Positions 38,080-50,790 of a stretch of DNA of 64,000 nt are shown piece after piece; the first letter of the stretch is position 1, and every line of letters begins with the position of its first letter. A model generated the notes under the pieces. The model was not told where the DNA came from, ran no database searches, and was given only the letters and a program-made list of their open reading frames with translations. The position numbers were made by a program, and so were the translations under genes. Source of the stretch: Manis javanica (lineage: Eukaryota; Chordata; Mammalia; Pholidota; Manidae); NCBI RefSeq assembly GCF_040802235.1, contig NC_133166.1, positions 9,936,001-10,000,000 of the forward strand. Direction: 5' to 3'.

Positions 38080-38945
38080 AACATGGAAGTACAGAACCAG
38101 GTGTTTGTTCAGTGTCCATTGGTGTGGACAGGAAGAATTCAGCTGGTCTGCTTATTCAAAGTGGTTTTTTTTGGGGGGGAAAAAATCAACATTAAATAAA
38201 ATCAAATAATTAGGGATTTATTAACATTGAGAAAAATCACACAAAAACAGTTAAATCCATTTAAATAGTGAGTGATCAGCCCTTCAGATGGTTTTTGACT
38301 GATGTCCACACAGCTGTTTCTCCAAACTTGTTCTGCACTCAGGCAGATAGTTTAAGCAGCCCAGGTGTTTTCCACACACTCTCAGCTCCCAGCAAACTCT
38401 CCTGAATGCTGGGTGGCTGTGTCACTGATCGTTATGGTCCCTACCCCAGGAACTGACAGTCTGCTTCCTTTTTTCTGTATCTTTGAAACCCTATTTAAAA
38501 AAATAATAAACTCAAGATTCAAGCACAGCAGCGGAATGCATTTTTTGTTTGTGAAAGCCCAGTTTTCAGTAGGAAACTACTCCTGCCCCACCCCCTTTAT
38601 TTTTGCCCCAAGGTCAAGTATCCTGATGAAGCTCAGCAGCTATTGTATCCATTTCCTGCCCAATGTGACCGACCCAACAAGACCATGATTAACTTTTCAT
38701 TACAGATACACAGGACTGCCTTGGGCAAGTTAGGTGATCCATGTCCACCACAAAAATGTGATAGGGGTTAAGTTAGACTAAATCTTCATATGGTGTATAG
38801 AGCTTTATGGTTTGCATAGGGCATTACAGTTTGCCCTGTTTACACATTACTTTATGGGGTACTTACCGTAGGTCACTGTCCAACCATCACCTTTCTCCTA
38901 GATATCGTAAACCTTCCCATGTTTCTCAGTTCCACTCTCTTTTTC
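38080..38945. other. Intergenic DNA, nothing recognised
   Basis: No named repeat and no gene-like frame; the 107-codon frame at 38365 has no motif. Confidence 0.4.
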
Positions 38946-38947
38946 TT

Positions 38948-39600
38948 TCTTTTTTTTTTTTTATTGAGGTATACTTAACATACAATAAAAAACACAATTC
39001 TGGGTTGTTCACTTTGATGAGTTTTGACACTTGCACACACTGTGTAACTGCCATATACAAGATAAAACACTGCCATTGCCCCAGAACATTTCCTCATTTT
39101 TCTTTCCAGTCAATTTCCTTCTTTCCCTCAGGTGACTGCTTTCTGATTTCTATCACTATGCATTATTTTTTCTGTACAGGGATTTCATTTCATGCCAATG
39201 GAATCATATGCATTTGTATTTTCTTTTTTTGTGGATTTAAGTATGTGCATGTCTGTATTTTCTTTCTTCATGGATTTAAGAATCACCTGTGTTATGTGTT
39301 ATCAGGAGTCCCTTCCTTTGTATTGCTGAGTAGTATTCCCTCGTATAAATATACCATGATTTGTTTATGAATTCATCATTTGATAGAAATCTTTGGCCAT
39401 AATTTTTGCTATTACAAATATGGCTGCTATAAAATTTTTTCATATGAATACTTTTGTGAACATATGTTTTCATTTAACTTGGACAAAAACCTAAAAAATG
39501 AAATTGCTGGGTCACAGGGTAGGTGTATGTTTAGCTTTGTAAGAAACCACCAGATGGTTCTCCAAAGCAATTTGTCAGATTATATGAGTTGTCAACATCC
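38948..39600 (-). repeat. LINE-1 (L1M-type) 3' fragment, minus strand
   Basis: The poly-T start, then ATTGAGGTATACTTAACATACAATAAA, AGTTTTGACACTTGCACACAC, GCCAATGGAATCATATGC, TATTGCTGAGTAGTATTCCC and AAATTGCTGGGTCACAGGGTAGGTGTATG, is the complement of an L1M 3' UTR plus the end of ORF2. The 187- and 174-codon + strand frames here are antisense shadows. Confidence 0.92.
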
Positions 39601-39604
39601 ACTC

Positions 39605-40075
39605 TTGCTTCCTCCAGTCTTTTCTCTTCATAGGCTCCAGAACAATCTAAAACATAACCTTGATCCCATCGCTTTCCTGTTTAAACCATTTCAGTGGCTT
39701 CCCACTGCCCTTGAGATAAAGTTCAAGGTTTTTAACATAGCCTGGATAATTTGGTGCCTTGCTTTGTATTCAGCTACTGCTAGCCCTTTCTTCCCACCCC
39801 CCTGTAGCTGCATCCCTGCTGAACTGGAAATGTTTCCATTCCTTGTGTGTGAAGCTCTTTTCCTCTTCAGGACTTTTGTACATGAGGTCCCTTTACCTGG
39901 GTAGCCCTTCTTCACTGGTTAGCTCCTCTGCCTATTTATCAGCCAAATTCCCATTTCAAAATTATGTCCTCAGGGACTCATTCTGCAGATTAGGTCAGGT
40001 CCCCTGTTAGCTGTTCCTGTAGCACCTAGCGTTCTCCTCTTCATATTCATTGTGCTGCTGTTATTTTTAGATTTG
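39605..40075 (+). repeat. LINE-2 3' region, + strand
   Basis: GTTTAAACCATTTCAGTGGCTTCCCACTGCCCTTGAGATAAAGTTCAAGG, CATAGCCTGGATAATTTGG and CATTTCAAAATTATGTCCTCAGGGACTC follow the L2 3' consensus. It directly adjoins the L1 on its left. Confidence 0.85.
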
Positions 40076-40084
40076 CATATATTT

Positions 40085-40720
40085 ATCTCAAATTTTGCAT
40101 ACATTATACAGTCACATGGTTCAAGGATTCTCAAAAGTTATTCATGAAAAATTTTATTCCCACCACTGTTCCCATTTGCCTGGTTTCCCACCTATATTAA
40201 GAAAAAGAAAAATAACTCCTTGGAACGGTTTTTTAAATCTTTCCAGAGATTTAAAAAAATGCCTATATAAGATTTTACACACACACATACACTATACTAA
40301 TTATTCTATACACTCTTTGTCAATGATGCCCAGTGTTCCACTCTATGGCTGATCTAGGCCTATACTGATGGCCTTTTAAGTTATTTTTAATCTTTTGCTG
40401 TTATGAACAATGATGCAATGGTAACAGTCATATAACATATGTTACTTTTTATGAGTGTGAGAATGCCTGTGTATTTTAACAGAGTTGGTAATTTGCCCTC
40501 CAGGGGGTTACACCACTTTGTAGTCCCACCCACAATATATCCACATATCTGTTTCCCCTCGGCCTCATCCATTTGGGTTGCAGAACACTGGAGCATTTGG
40601 AAATCAGGGAGCAGAAAAATACTATCTCATCACAGTTTTGTTTGCATTTCTTCTATAAGAAATAAGCATCTGGTAGGATTTTTGTTGTATTTTTAATTAC
40701 TTAGCACAGTGTCTGGTATG
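40085..40720 (-). repeat. LINE-1/HAL1-type fragment, minus strand
   Basis: TGCTGTTATGAACAATGATGCAATGG and GGTAATTTGCCCTCCAGGGGGTTACACCACTTTG fit the complement of an old L1/HAL1 3' end. Confidence 0.7.
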
Positions 40721-42326
40721 TGGTAGATAGCCAATACATTTATTGACACAATAGTAAACATATGTATTATTATTAATACAGCATATGATATATGCTAAAT
40801 ATGTATTTCCTATGTATTAATATATAATAGGCATATGTATTATTTACTAGTTTATATATTTGTTAAATGAATGAAAAAAACTGGACGGTGATTAAACAGC
40901 TTAAGGTGAAATGATTTAAGGCATATAGCTTGTAAGTGGAGACTTTCTGGCACCAAGTCCAGTATGCTTTCTATTAATCTATGCAGCTTCCTATTTCTAG
41001 AACAGTCCAAAAGGAGAACGGAAAAGGAGATGCCATTAAAAGATGGAAGGTAAAATCTTAGCTCTGCCTTGGTCTTGGTGTTACTGTTGAAATAATTTAT
41101 GTGATGCCAGGTTTTCCTATTGAGGAAAACTCTCCTACTGGAAAATACTTAGCTCGGGGACAGCTTCTGGAGTCTCATAACAACCCTGTTTAACTGAGAC
41201 CATGGCCTCGAGGGTCAACCAGAACCGAGTATGAGTCTCAGCTCTGTTCCTAACCGTGAGACCATCTTCTCCCTGAGATGCAATCTCCTATCAGTGAGAA
41301 GGAGATGACAACACCTACCCTGAGTGGAAGCCTTGAGGCTCCTGCTCACCTTGTTCTCTCCTCCCTGCTTGTACTTGGTGACTCCAGGTGCCTGGCAGAG
41401 CCGACTGGGCCCTGGGTGGGCTGATCTAAGTTAGCACAGTCAGAATGCCAAAGGGATTCGAGAGCAGAACCTAGGGGCTCTGTTAATTCCTGATTTGGGA
41501 AGCGGGGTGAAACCAAGACTGGGAGCCCTGTTCGACTGCAGGCTGGAAGAGAAGGATGGCTGTGATTATGTCAGAGGAAGACCAACACATCAGCTTTTTG
41601 GAGATAAGCATGGCTTCCTGTGGCAATGTTGAACCACATGGAGAGAGACTTTTTACAGACAGCCCCAAACAGTCAGGCCACCCACATAGATTGAGGAAGG
41701 AAGACTAGGGGCTTTCTGGAGGCCTCCAAAGAAGAAAGGGGGGGAGGGAAAGGGCTGATGAGCCATGAGTGCCTGATCCTTTTCCCAAATTCATCAGTCA
41801 AAGGCTGGGAGTGTAACCCTAATGGAGGTCCTTATACTTGGAAACAAGGAAGGTCACCCTAACATGGAGGTGTAGAGAGAAGCAGGGCCAAGAGACAATA
41901 CTCCCTAGAGAACTAGCTCCAGTTGTCTGGATTTTGACTTCCTAGCTTCTGCTTCTTGTCTCTCTTCTGAAGCCCAGTCACATTTCTTGCCCTTAAACTC
42001 TCACAGATACACGTAATGTATCTTTGTAACGATATGTCCCCTTTTATTTAAATTCTTTCATGTGGTGCCTATTCCTGGTAACCTACATAATTGTTGTAAA
42101 GTTTAAATAGAAAAATGAATATAGGGCACCACGTATGGTGGATTCAATATATGTTTAGTTTTATATATATATATATTTTGATGGGGCAGAGCTCTGAGCC
42201 TCAGCCAGTCAACCCACTCCTGGTTTGAACATGACTCCACACAAACCCCAATGTCTTGAAATTTCTGTTGGAAGGTCAAACAGCCATAAAAAGTAGTACG
42301 TTTGCAATGAAAACATTGTTGAAGAC
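40721..42326. other. Intergenic DNA with an AT-rich patch
   Basis: 40735-40870 is very AT-rich with recurring CATATGTATTAT. (TA)n lies at about 42162-42175. No gene is seen. Confidence 0.4.
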
Positions 42327-42683
42327 TGTGGGTAAAATTGTAATATTTCCAGAATATCTCGCCTGGCTTTAGTATATCTGCATATCAATAGGCGTTCACA
42401 GGTAGAAAGAAGTATGGCTTTAGTGCATTTTCATCATTCCTCAGGGGTGGAGAGAAGTTCGTCTCCATATCAATGGGTAATCACCTGGGCAACTGGAAGG
42501 CTTATCTGTACCTGAGAGGTGAGGGGGAGGGCTGGTTTTGCTTCTGCTGGAGATGGAAAGAGAGAGATGGCACCAGACTGCAGTTTGTGAGCAATAAAAG
42601 GATTTTAAACTTTATTTCTCCCTTTGACTAATTTTGGTTTTCAGAGGTATTTTGCCCAGGGATTTCCTCTCCCAGGACTTACA
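42327..42683 (+). mobile_element. Solo LTR, unnamed family, copy 1, with 5-bp TSD
   Basis: It starts TGTGGGTAAAATTG and ends GGACTTACA, that is TG...CA. AAGAC occurs on both sides (42322-42326 and 42684-42688), a 5-bp target-site duplication. GCAATAAAAGG at about 42590 supplies the polyadenylation signal. Length is 357 bases. A homologous copy lies at 53629. The 5-bp duplication suggests an ERVL-like integrase. Confidence 0.85.
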
Positions 42684-42694
42684 AAGACATGTCT

Positions 42695-42915
42695 GTTATG
42701 GGCTGGGAAGACTGTGGGGTAGTAGCTAGAGCCAGACCTCCTTGCAATTTAGGCCCCAACGCCTGCTAGCTGGGGAGGCTTACAAAAGTTACCACCTCTA
42801 TAGGTCTGAATTTTCTTAATGAACAAGAAAAACCTAATTTGTGTGGTTTTGTAGCACTAAATGTGCTCCCAGTGCATAGTGAAGGCTCAGTAGATGATCG
42901 GTATTATTCCCAGCG
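42695..42915 (+). repeat. MIR SINE, degenerate, + strand
   Basis: TAGCTAGAGCCAGACCTCC...CAACGCCTGCTAGC and GTGCATAGTGAAGGCTCAGTAGATG have MIR order. Confidence 0.55.
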
Positions 42916-43775
42916 CTCCCAAGAAGGATCAGGAGGACCTTCCTTACTGATAATGTGAGTTACTTGCTTGCTTATGTTTCCCTTTTTGCCAGGAGTTGAG
43001 AATCCAATTTAAAATGTAGTCATGGCAACCCTGTTACCATTAACATCAAATATGGTAAACCCCCCTTCCTGGCTCTTGATTTTCTTCTTCTGAAGCTTAT
43101 GAACCACTAAGAAGCTTATTAACCTGAGCAGACATGGGCATGTGTACACATGTGTGTGCACACACATACACAAGCTTCAGTTATTTTTTAAGGCAATTCC
43201 CACTTGGGTAATTCCCTGCCAAGAGAAAATGTAAATCACTTTCCAGTCAAGCATCCAGGGGCTCTGCAAACTAGTTCAAGAGAAATTCAATCATGGACTA
43301 CGTAACAGAAACTGGGCAGCCAGCCAGTAAACTTCTGTGTGGTGTTTTTAAGAAAAACAGAGAGAAAGCAACATGCTCTTTGTCAAGTGATCAGGCCCAT
43401 CTCCCCTGGGCTAAAAGCTAACCCCTGGAAAGGACCACGTAGTCTGGTGGGTGGAGCAACGGAGGGTCTTTAAGGGATCAACTCCCCTGGTTGACTTACA
43501 AGCTACAGAAAATGCTAAAGAATGAGACACCAACTTCAGCATCCAAGATGTTGTTTCTAAAAGTGTCACAGATAAGAAGCTGCTAAGGGTGGAGTGGGGG
43601 TGGGGATTTGGGGGGTGGAGGGAGATGGGAAGAGAGCTGGTGCCACATCACAGAGGGAAGGGAGCTCAAACCTTCCCCTAGCTGCTGTGGGGAGCCCTCT
43701 GGACCATTTTAAACGATGCTATTGTTTTCCTTTCTCTTCAACTCATCCATTGATTGAACTAGGAGTCTGGAGGTT
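42916..43775. other. Intergenic DNA, nothing recognised
   Basis: Short alternating CA/TG stretch at about 43138-43170. No gene-like frame. Confidence 0.4.
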
Positions 43776-43777
43776 TA

Positions 43778-43910
43778 TCACGTAATTACCATAAAAATAC
43801 TTGGAGGTAGATTTTCTAACTTTTCCTGTTGAGGAAACTGAGACTCAGAGGGAAACTCAGCTGCCTAGGATTCCCTGGGTGGGTGGAGCCGACACTTAAA
43901 CCTCTGAGCC
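43778..43910 (-). repeat. MIR SINE fragment, minus strand
   Basis: TTGAGGAAACTGAGACTCAGAGGGAAACTCAGCTG is the complement of MIR. Confidence 0.65.
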
Positions 43911-44615
43911 TCCAGGCCTGATCAGCATTTTTCCAGCTTGGCTCCAAGGCAAGAACAATATCTTATTTATTCATCTTTGTTTCTCCTACCTCTCCCTGTC
44001 TGGTGCCAGCTCTCCAAAATTTAGTTGAGTTTAGGGGGTTGAAAAAGTCAAACCTGACCTCATCATTTTTGCCTCCAGCTGGCCCTGGAACAGGCTGTAG
44101 GAGCCGGCAAGTTAAGTGCCTTTGAGGCCAGAGGCCCTTTTCACCCCTTCTGAGCATATTCCCATTTCCTGTCCTGTCTGGGAGAGGAATTTTGCCCATG
44201 GGAGCTGTCTCAGGTGCCGACTGCTCCCCTGACCTTTCCGTGCCTCCCCAACACATTCCTGCATCTAAATCAGAACTGGTCAATGTTTCACTCCTCCAGC
44301 TACCCTCCCGGCTGGCTCTTCTGAAGCTGGTGAACAATTAACCTCCAGCCGCTCTTCATCTTCTCTTCTCAGAAGCCTCCCAACACTTTACTGCTGGGTG
44401 TCAATGATCTACCAAATCCATGGGCACTCAGGGTACCTCCCTGGTCTTCAAGGAGCTCCTTACATACATTTGTACCATGCTTCCAATGATATACGGCTCT
44501 CCCAAGCAAGGAAATGGACCTTCGGGGACAACTGAGCCAAAGCACCTACAGCTCTTGAGTCGTGTTTTCTGCCGGAAATTCTTACAGAGAACCACAGAAG
44601 AGGGACGAAGATTCT
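43911..44615. other. Intergenic DNA, no gene seen
   Basis: The 124-codon minus-strand frame at 43963-44337 overlaps no recognised domain; I treat it as chance. Confidence 0.4.
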
Positions 44616-44619
44616 AGAC

Positions 44620-44790
44620 TAGTTCTGATACATACGAGGCAGATGACCTCAGCCAAGTCTCTCAATTTGTGCAGGCATCCTCGTTTTCATTTCTAAAATG
44701 AAAGAGCCATAAAATGAGAAGAGCCATTCTTCGCTCTTACATTTGCATGCAGATTAAACAAAAATGTTTGCAAAAGTTTAATCCATACTA
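44620..44790 (+). repeat. MIR SINE, degenerate, + strand
   Basis: GATGACCTCAGCCAAGTCTCTCAATTTGTGCAGGCATCCTCGTTTTCATTTCTAAAATG follows the MIR core. Confidence 0.6.
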
Positions 44791-45079
44791 ACAATTTAAT
44801 AAGTATCCATACTAAAGAAAGTGCAGCCTAAAGTTCATAAAATCGTAGAATGCTGAAACTGGAAAGCACTTGATTGAGCTTGTACGTCTTTTACAAGTGA
44901 GGCCGCCCAGAGAGAGAAGTCTGGGATATAGTCAACGATCTTTCAGCCAGTACAGATCTAGATAGTTCAGCTCTTTCTAGTAGAATTTCAATATCTAAAC
45001 CAGTCATACAATTTAAAAGCTTCTAGTAATCACATTGAAAAAGTCGAAACAGGAGAAATTAACCTTAAAAACTTATTTA

Positions 45080-45155
45080 CTTAACACAATATATGTGGTA
45101 TATTATCATTATATATAATCAATATAAAATTATTAATAAAATATTTTATGGTTTT
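45080..45155. repeat. AT-rich low-complexity DNA
   Basis: More than 85% A+T, with TATATGTGGTATATTATC and related short palindromes. Confidence 0.8.
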
Positions 45156-45544
45156 TTAAAATTCTACGTCTTCAAAATCTGGTGTGTATTTTACACTTAC
45201 AGCACAATCAACTCAGCCACTAGCCATGTCTGACTATTAAGCACTTGAAAGGTGGCCACTGTATTGGACAGCGCAGGTCTAGTTCAATTCAAGGCAGCCA
45301 TGTTTTTGCACCTGTTGTATGCCAGGCACTCTATCAGATGTGGGGATAGGAAGATAAATCAATACAGCAGGGCACTAGGTGGACAGCCTTGGAAGCCACA
45401 CCCCATAATCCAAGGCTGGGAGTCCCTCCCCAGCTTGGCTGCTGGATTACTCACTGGTATGTTTGACTGAGCAAATCAAGAAGAAAAATATCTGCATCTC
45501 CAGGGCATTTTCTTCTGCTCAGGTATCAGGGGACAGAAAAACAT

Positions 45545-45750
45545 CTATTTGTACTGAGCTCCTATTATGTTCTAGGCATTGTGCCCTGCACTTGACAAAT
45601 TTTGTCTGGTTTACAGCTCATTGTGACTGTGTGGAGACATTATTTCACACATTTTAAAAAGAGGAAATAAAGGCTCAGGGGGTTAAATAATTTGTCCAAA
45701 AGTCCCCAGTTTATCAGAGGTGGAACTGAGACTCAGTCTCAGAGAGCCGG
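45545..45750 (-). repeat. MIR SINE, minus strand
   Basis: CTCCTATTATGTTCTAGGC, AAAAAGAGGAAATAAAGGCTCAGGGGGTTAAATAATTTG and GAGGTGGAACTGAGACTCAG are the complement of MIR. Confidence 0.75.
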
Positions 45751-46595
45751 CATGCTTAACTTGGTCACTATCACCCTGTGGACATATGAGAGAGAGAAAA
45801 GCTTTCCTCGACCATTTCTATTTTGGTCTATTTACAAACATTCCCAAAGTTCCCTGACCGGAGGTTTATTTTAATTACAACTGTCCATCCCAGGTGACCA
45901 AAGATCCCCCTGCCAGTTGTGAAGTTCCCCTCTGGCAACAAAGGAAGAGCTGAGGTTGTTGTGTTTCTCAGTTCCTCTCGGCTGCTGGGAGCCACTCTGT
46001 GTCTCAGAGGTCTCCTGTCGAAATGGGTCTCAGCCTCAAGTTTATATCAAGGACAGTCGACCTAATTTTTCTAAACTGAGCATGCTGCTCGCCACTTCCC
46101 TTTGCTGGGGTGCTGAGAGGCCAGGCCAGCAGTGACTTCCTCTTTGCCATAGTCCAGATCGCTGCGCTTCTGTCTCCTGCTCCTCCTGGTCACTTGGAAA
46201 CTGTGAGTGCCGGTAAGAAGCACCCAGAATGTGAATACCCAGCAAGCTGGAACATAGCCTGCTGCAGCCACCGTATTTCCTGAAAGAACACCACCTGCCA
46301 TGAGGGTCACAGCTAAAGAAGTTTGTGAATCTGAAATAATCAAGGAGAATAAAATATTCTGATCAAGATCATCAGTGTGATTTCATGAGGAAATTCCCAC
46401 TAGAGGAGAGTAGACAGTTGTGTGGGGGAAACCAGTTCCTAGAAGAGGGTGATACTTTGCCTCAAGAAACAACTGAAAATCAGATCACATCCTGAAACAG
46501 AGCAAAGGACACCTGTGAGGCTTGCCTGGCTGAACTTGAACTGGATAGGCTGAGGAATTAAAAACAAAAAACAAAAAAACAGATTTATTCTGTCA
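45751..46595. other. Intergenic DNA, nothing recognised
   Basis: Minus-strand frames of 67-90 codons at 46042-46343 have no recognisable motif. Confidence 0.4.
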
Positions 46596-46604
46596 TTTGA
46601 AGTA

Positions 46605-46860
46605 ATATGTTTACTTATATTTCATTCAGTCAACAAATACCTTTTCTAGTACCCACTAGGCACTGTGCTAATCATTAAACCTACAAGGTTGAAGAAAGTA
46701 AAGATGGATCTGCCCTTGCTGGGGACTCCCAGTCTAGTGGGAGGCAGACAGAAAGAAGAAAAATGCCAGCAAAAGTCATCCAAGCATCAGGTAGCATTTA
46801 AACCGAGACTCTGATGGTTGAGAAGTCTGGACTTCAGGAGTCAAGTTTGGATTTACAAAT
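46605..46860 (+). repeat. Old interspersed repeat, class of 9286
   Basis: TTCATTCAGTCAACAAATACC, CACTAGGCACTGTGCTAATC and CAGTCTAGTGGGAGGCAGACAG match the class motif order. Confidence 0.55.
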
Positions 46861-47375
46861 TTAGGAGCTGATACATAGTATATAAAACTATGAGAATGAA
46901 TAAGGTTCCCTCAGTAGAAAAAAAATGAAAAGAAGGTACAGGACCAGCACTAAGGAATACTGACATTTAGTGTTGGGTAGAGTTGGAGGAGCTGACAAGC
47001 GAGATGGAGAAGGAGCAATGACGTTTGAACATTACTAGGAGAGCAGGTGTCATGGAAGCAAGAAAAGAAGGTGCTTCGAGCAGGAAAGCCCAGCTCGCTG
47101 TGGCAAATGCTGCCAAAGGGCAGCAAGGCAACGACAACACCCCAAAAGGGTCATTTGGATGTGGTATCATGGTGACACTGGTTAGGCATTGAGGGGGGGT
47201 GCAGCTAAGTCAGGGTGGGTGAAGTTTGAATAGGAAGTGAGAAAGGGAAGTCTGCTCTTTTGGAAAGTTTGGCCAAAATAGGGAGCTTAGAAATAGAGTG
47301 ATATCTGGAAGGGGAGTCACATGGGTGGGTCAAGAAAGTTTCGGCATTTGATTTTCTGTCTGAAGTATCTATAGA
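46861..47375. other. Intergenic DNA, possible continuation of the same repeat
   Basis: Purine-rich text with GGCATTGAGGGGGGG-like runs at about 47186-47199; no gene. Confidence 0.35.
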
Positions 47376-47379
47376 TCAG

Positions 47380-47745
47380 GTTTAATGTGTCCATCCTGTT
47401 CCTTCTTCCTGGAATTCCTCTTCTGGCAAATTCTGTAAGATCCAGGTTGAAGGCTCCCATCCTCTGTCAAACATTCTTCCCAGGCCCAGCTAGATGTCTT
47501 TCCAGTTAGATGTCTATCTCCACGCCCTGCTGTGCACAGGGTCCACCTTAAGGCTTATCTTACTGTATGGTAGTGGAAGGTTTTCTTGTTTCTCCTCTTC
47601 ACTGGTCAAGAACACTGTTCTTAAAGGGCAGGGACTGTGTGTTCTCAGGTTTGTATCACTAACACAGGTAAGTGCTCAGAACTTGGCACTAGGAAGATGC
47701 TCAATACACAGTTGATGAATGAATAAGCAAATGAATGAATAAACT
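47380..47745 (+). repeat. LINE-2 3' end, + strand
   Basis: TTCCTTCTTCCTGGAATTCC, AACATTCTTCCCAGGCCC, AAAGGGCAGGGACTGTG and GATGCTCAATACACAGTTGATGAATGAATAA form a good L2 3' end. Confidence 0.85.
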
Positions 47746-48159
47746 CTGAGTTTGAAGGCAGTTTGAGTGGCAACTTTATTTTATGAATGGGAAAATGGAG
47801 GCACAGAGTAATTTGGAGTTTGTTTTACAAATTAGGAGAATCCCTGGAAAACCATTAAATCTCTAGTCTTACCATTTTAGCTATTGCCAGGTCCCTTTCT
47901 AGAGTTTTTCTATAAGCCCCATAAGACACCTGGGGCTGAGCCCTTCACATTCACATCAAACCTCAGACTTCACCACTGGATGCACAGGCCTTCATCTATG
48001 GGTCAGGGGCTGGAGCAGGACTGGGCCAGGAGCCGGGACTGAGCTCCCTGCTGATGAATGAATGCCTCAGGCTGTGGGCTAGAAACTGACGCCACGGCTC
48101 AAATGTTACCACAAGGTGTCACTGTTGATCCTCCGTTTAACAAAAACTGATTTGGGCAG

Positions 48160-48300
48160 GGACTTTAAAAACACTAAAAACGCTTATTTTGCAACTGAGG
48201 CACAGAGAGCTAATGCAATTTAACTAAGATCATGTAGCAAGTTAGTGGCAGAGCAAGTATGAGACTCCAAGTCCCTTAACTCTTGAACTGACATGACCGC
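48160..48300 (-). repeat. MIR SINE, minus strand
   Basis: TGCAACTGAGGCACAGAGAGCTAATGC...GTAGCAAGTTAGTGGCAGAGCAAG is the complement of MIR. Confidence 0.75.
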
Positions 48301-49845
48301 CTTCCGCCACTGTTCCTAGGGTGGCATTTGGAGAGGACCAAGCTCACTCAAGACAATGGCTTAATTGGAAACAGAATAGAGAAAAAATGGAGAACAAAAA
48401 AAAAGAATGAAGGAAGAAAAACCCTCAGCGGTCACTGTTACATGTGCTTTATTCCAAAGTGCCTTATTCAAAGTGTTCCGGCCAGATGCCATTGCCCACA
48501 ATGAGTGGCACGCAGGGCCCCCATCTGTGGCAGGGTTTGAATAGCTGAACAGAAGAGGATCAGGTAGTGGATTTCATCCTTTTTATGGCTTTGACTTAAA
48601 AAGAGTCTGGTTCCCAAGGAAAACAAGAAGCCAAGTTGCCTCAGTAAAGAATTGGCTGAAACCTAAGTAGAAACTAGATAAAGACATGTGCTGGATAGAA
48701 AAATGAGGATACATTTCTGTGCCCTGCATTCAGGGAATGGGTAACTACAGGGCAGGTCTTCTGCGAGCCAGTGACCCCTAGAACAGGCCTTTGTCCCAAT
48801 GTCTGCAAACAGCGAGGCAGCAGAGTTGTGTACAAGGGACTTGGCTCACCCGCCAGGCGTCTCATGACGTTCCCTTGGCCTGACTCCCACCAGCCCTTTC
48901 GTTTCCCACTGTGGCTTCAACAGGAGTCGCCTTCTCTTGCCTCCCAGCTAACATTTTTTAAATGAAATGCGCTTTATTGTTTCGTTAGCTAATAACATTA
49001 ATATAAGCTCAATACAAAAATTCAGATACCAAGTAGCAGAAAGAAGAAAAACTTTTAAATCTGTAATTCGTCCCTTCAGAAATACTCACTGTTAAGTCCC
49101 CGCTGCACAGGTTCAGGCAGAAAACCCTCTCCAGCCTGTGGGGCTCCAGGTGCTGGGGTCAGAGCCGAACAATGGTATCCACCAGGCTCGGCTCTCCCAG
49201 AGCTTACCTCCTAGTTGGGGGAGACTGACAATTCAGTTTTAAAAGAAGTAACATTTATAGACTGTCAGACTGTGGGAAGTGCTATGAAGAAAAATAAGCC
49301 AGAGAAGGGGATGCAGATTTTAATGATGGTGAGGGGGCACTTTAAAGTAGGATATTCAGAAAGTGTCATCGACAGGGTTCTGAAGCAGAGGTGGGAGTAA
49401 ACCCTGGGGACCTCTGGGGAAGACTTCTCTTCCCTCCATTTTTTGTGTGTCTAAGTAATGCAATTATAGCATAAGCAATGTGTGACTACATCCTCAATAT
49501 TAAAAACTTCAAACAACATAGAAATACATGAATAACAAGAGGCTATCCTTCTCGCTACCCTATCACTTTCCCCTCCAAGTGTCTTCCCTTCCTAAACTTT
49601 GTCTCTAAGTTTATATTCATTTTTGTAAGTCTCACCCACACACATAACTTTGACTTCCTAGTTGAGATTATCCATTGTGAAGCTGATGCCAGTTCATTTT
49701 TGGCAGACAGCCTTTTCTTAATGTTTCCTAAGCTTCAGAGGTATATGAGAGCTATGGGACTCATTACTAAAATGAAGTGGCTACATTTCATTGCTTAGTG
49801 TGGGTGGGTGTTTCACTTCCTCCTCTGGGCTATTAATCTAGTATT
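48301..49845. other. Intergenic DNA with weak repeat traces
   Basis: An L1/HAL1-like stretch lies at about 48970-49090, and another at about 49450-49660. A piece of the 9286 repeat class (CTCCCAGAGCTTACCTCCTAG) is at about 49180-49340. No gene. Confidence 0.4.
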
Positions 49846-49849
49846 CCCT

Positions 49850-50005
49850 GCATTGTAGTGTGATGATTTGTTTCTACCTCTGTTTCTTCTGGACAGTGAG
49901 TTCTTTGTGGCCAGGGATTATGTCTTCTCATCCCTGAATTAGAGCGCCTGGGATGATGTCTAGCATATGGTGGGTGTTCAGTAAAGGAATGGGCAATTAA
50001 TTTTA
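49850..50005 (+). repeat. LINE-2 3' tail, + strand
   Basis: GGACAGTGAGTTCTTTGTGGCCAGGGATTATGTC and ATGTCTAGCATATGGTGGGTGTTCAGTAAAGG are L2 tail sequence. Confidence 0.75.
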
Positions 50006-50264
50006 TTTTCACATATTACCATGGAGGGCTTCCAACATTGGGTGGGATATTGGCTGAAATCAATGCTGTGGTCTGTCCTAATGGGAGCTGATTTATTCTC
50101 CACTGAAAATCTGTGTCACTATCAGATAGAGCCACCCTGGATACAGCCGGGGTGACTGTGACCATGTCCTTCAAAGCAAAGAGTGGAATGTTTGCATTAG
50201 AATTAAAAGACCAGCTAATGACAGCTACCTTCCACTCCCCTCACTGAAAGAAAATGAACATTTA

Positions 50265-50790
50265 ATGAGTACACAGATGAGCTAGGAAGTTCACAAAACA
50301 CATCTTATTCAGGGCACAGAACAACTCAATAAGGTAGATATTATTTTGAACATAGGAAAACCAAGAATCAAAGATTAATATGGATGTTATGTGGGTTCAT
50401 TCATGTCCCACCAACCAGACTTCTCTTAACATTTCCCCATATTTGTTTTAGATAGTTTTTTTTCTTCCAGAAAAAGAACATGGTGTATAAGTATACCTGG
50501 AGGCCCGTGTTCACAGATGTAATGGCCAACACTGTATGTAAAATTTACAAAGCCACTTAATACCACTTTCTCACTTAGTCAACAGTCATTCATTGAGCCA
50601 GGGCACTGGGGCAGGCCCTATGGGTACAGAAAGGAATGAAGCAGAGTCCCTGCCCCGAAAGGGGCTCCCTGTCGAGGGAGCAGGCCTGGGCAGAGCCAAG
50701 AGCTTTTTACAGTTGAGAAATTGAGGCTCAGGGCAGGATGATAATTCTTTCGAGGGCTAAAGCCAGGTTTAGAGTCCAGGGGCCAAAGGA
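50265..50790 (-). repeat. MIR fragments, minus strand, with an old repeat between
   Basis: 50265-50380 and 50700-50790 (TTACAGTTGAGAAATTGAGGCTCAGGG) are MIR complements. 50575-50690 (CAGTCATTCATTGAGCCAGGGCAC...GGGGCTCCCTG) is the 9286 class in + orientation. Confidence 0.6.

Noticed and set aside
38807..39904. 187- and 174-codon + strand frames
   Set aside because: They read the antisense of an L1 3' fragment and adjoining L2 sequence, not a gene.
43963..44337. 124-codon minus-strand frame
   Set aside because: No recognisable domain, splice context or nearby promoter; length is within chance expectation for 64 kb read in six frames.
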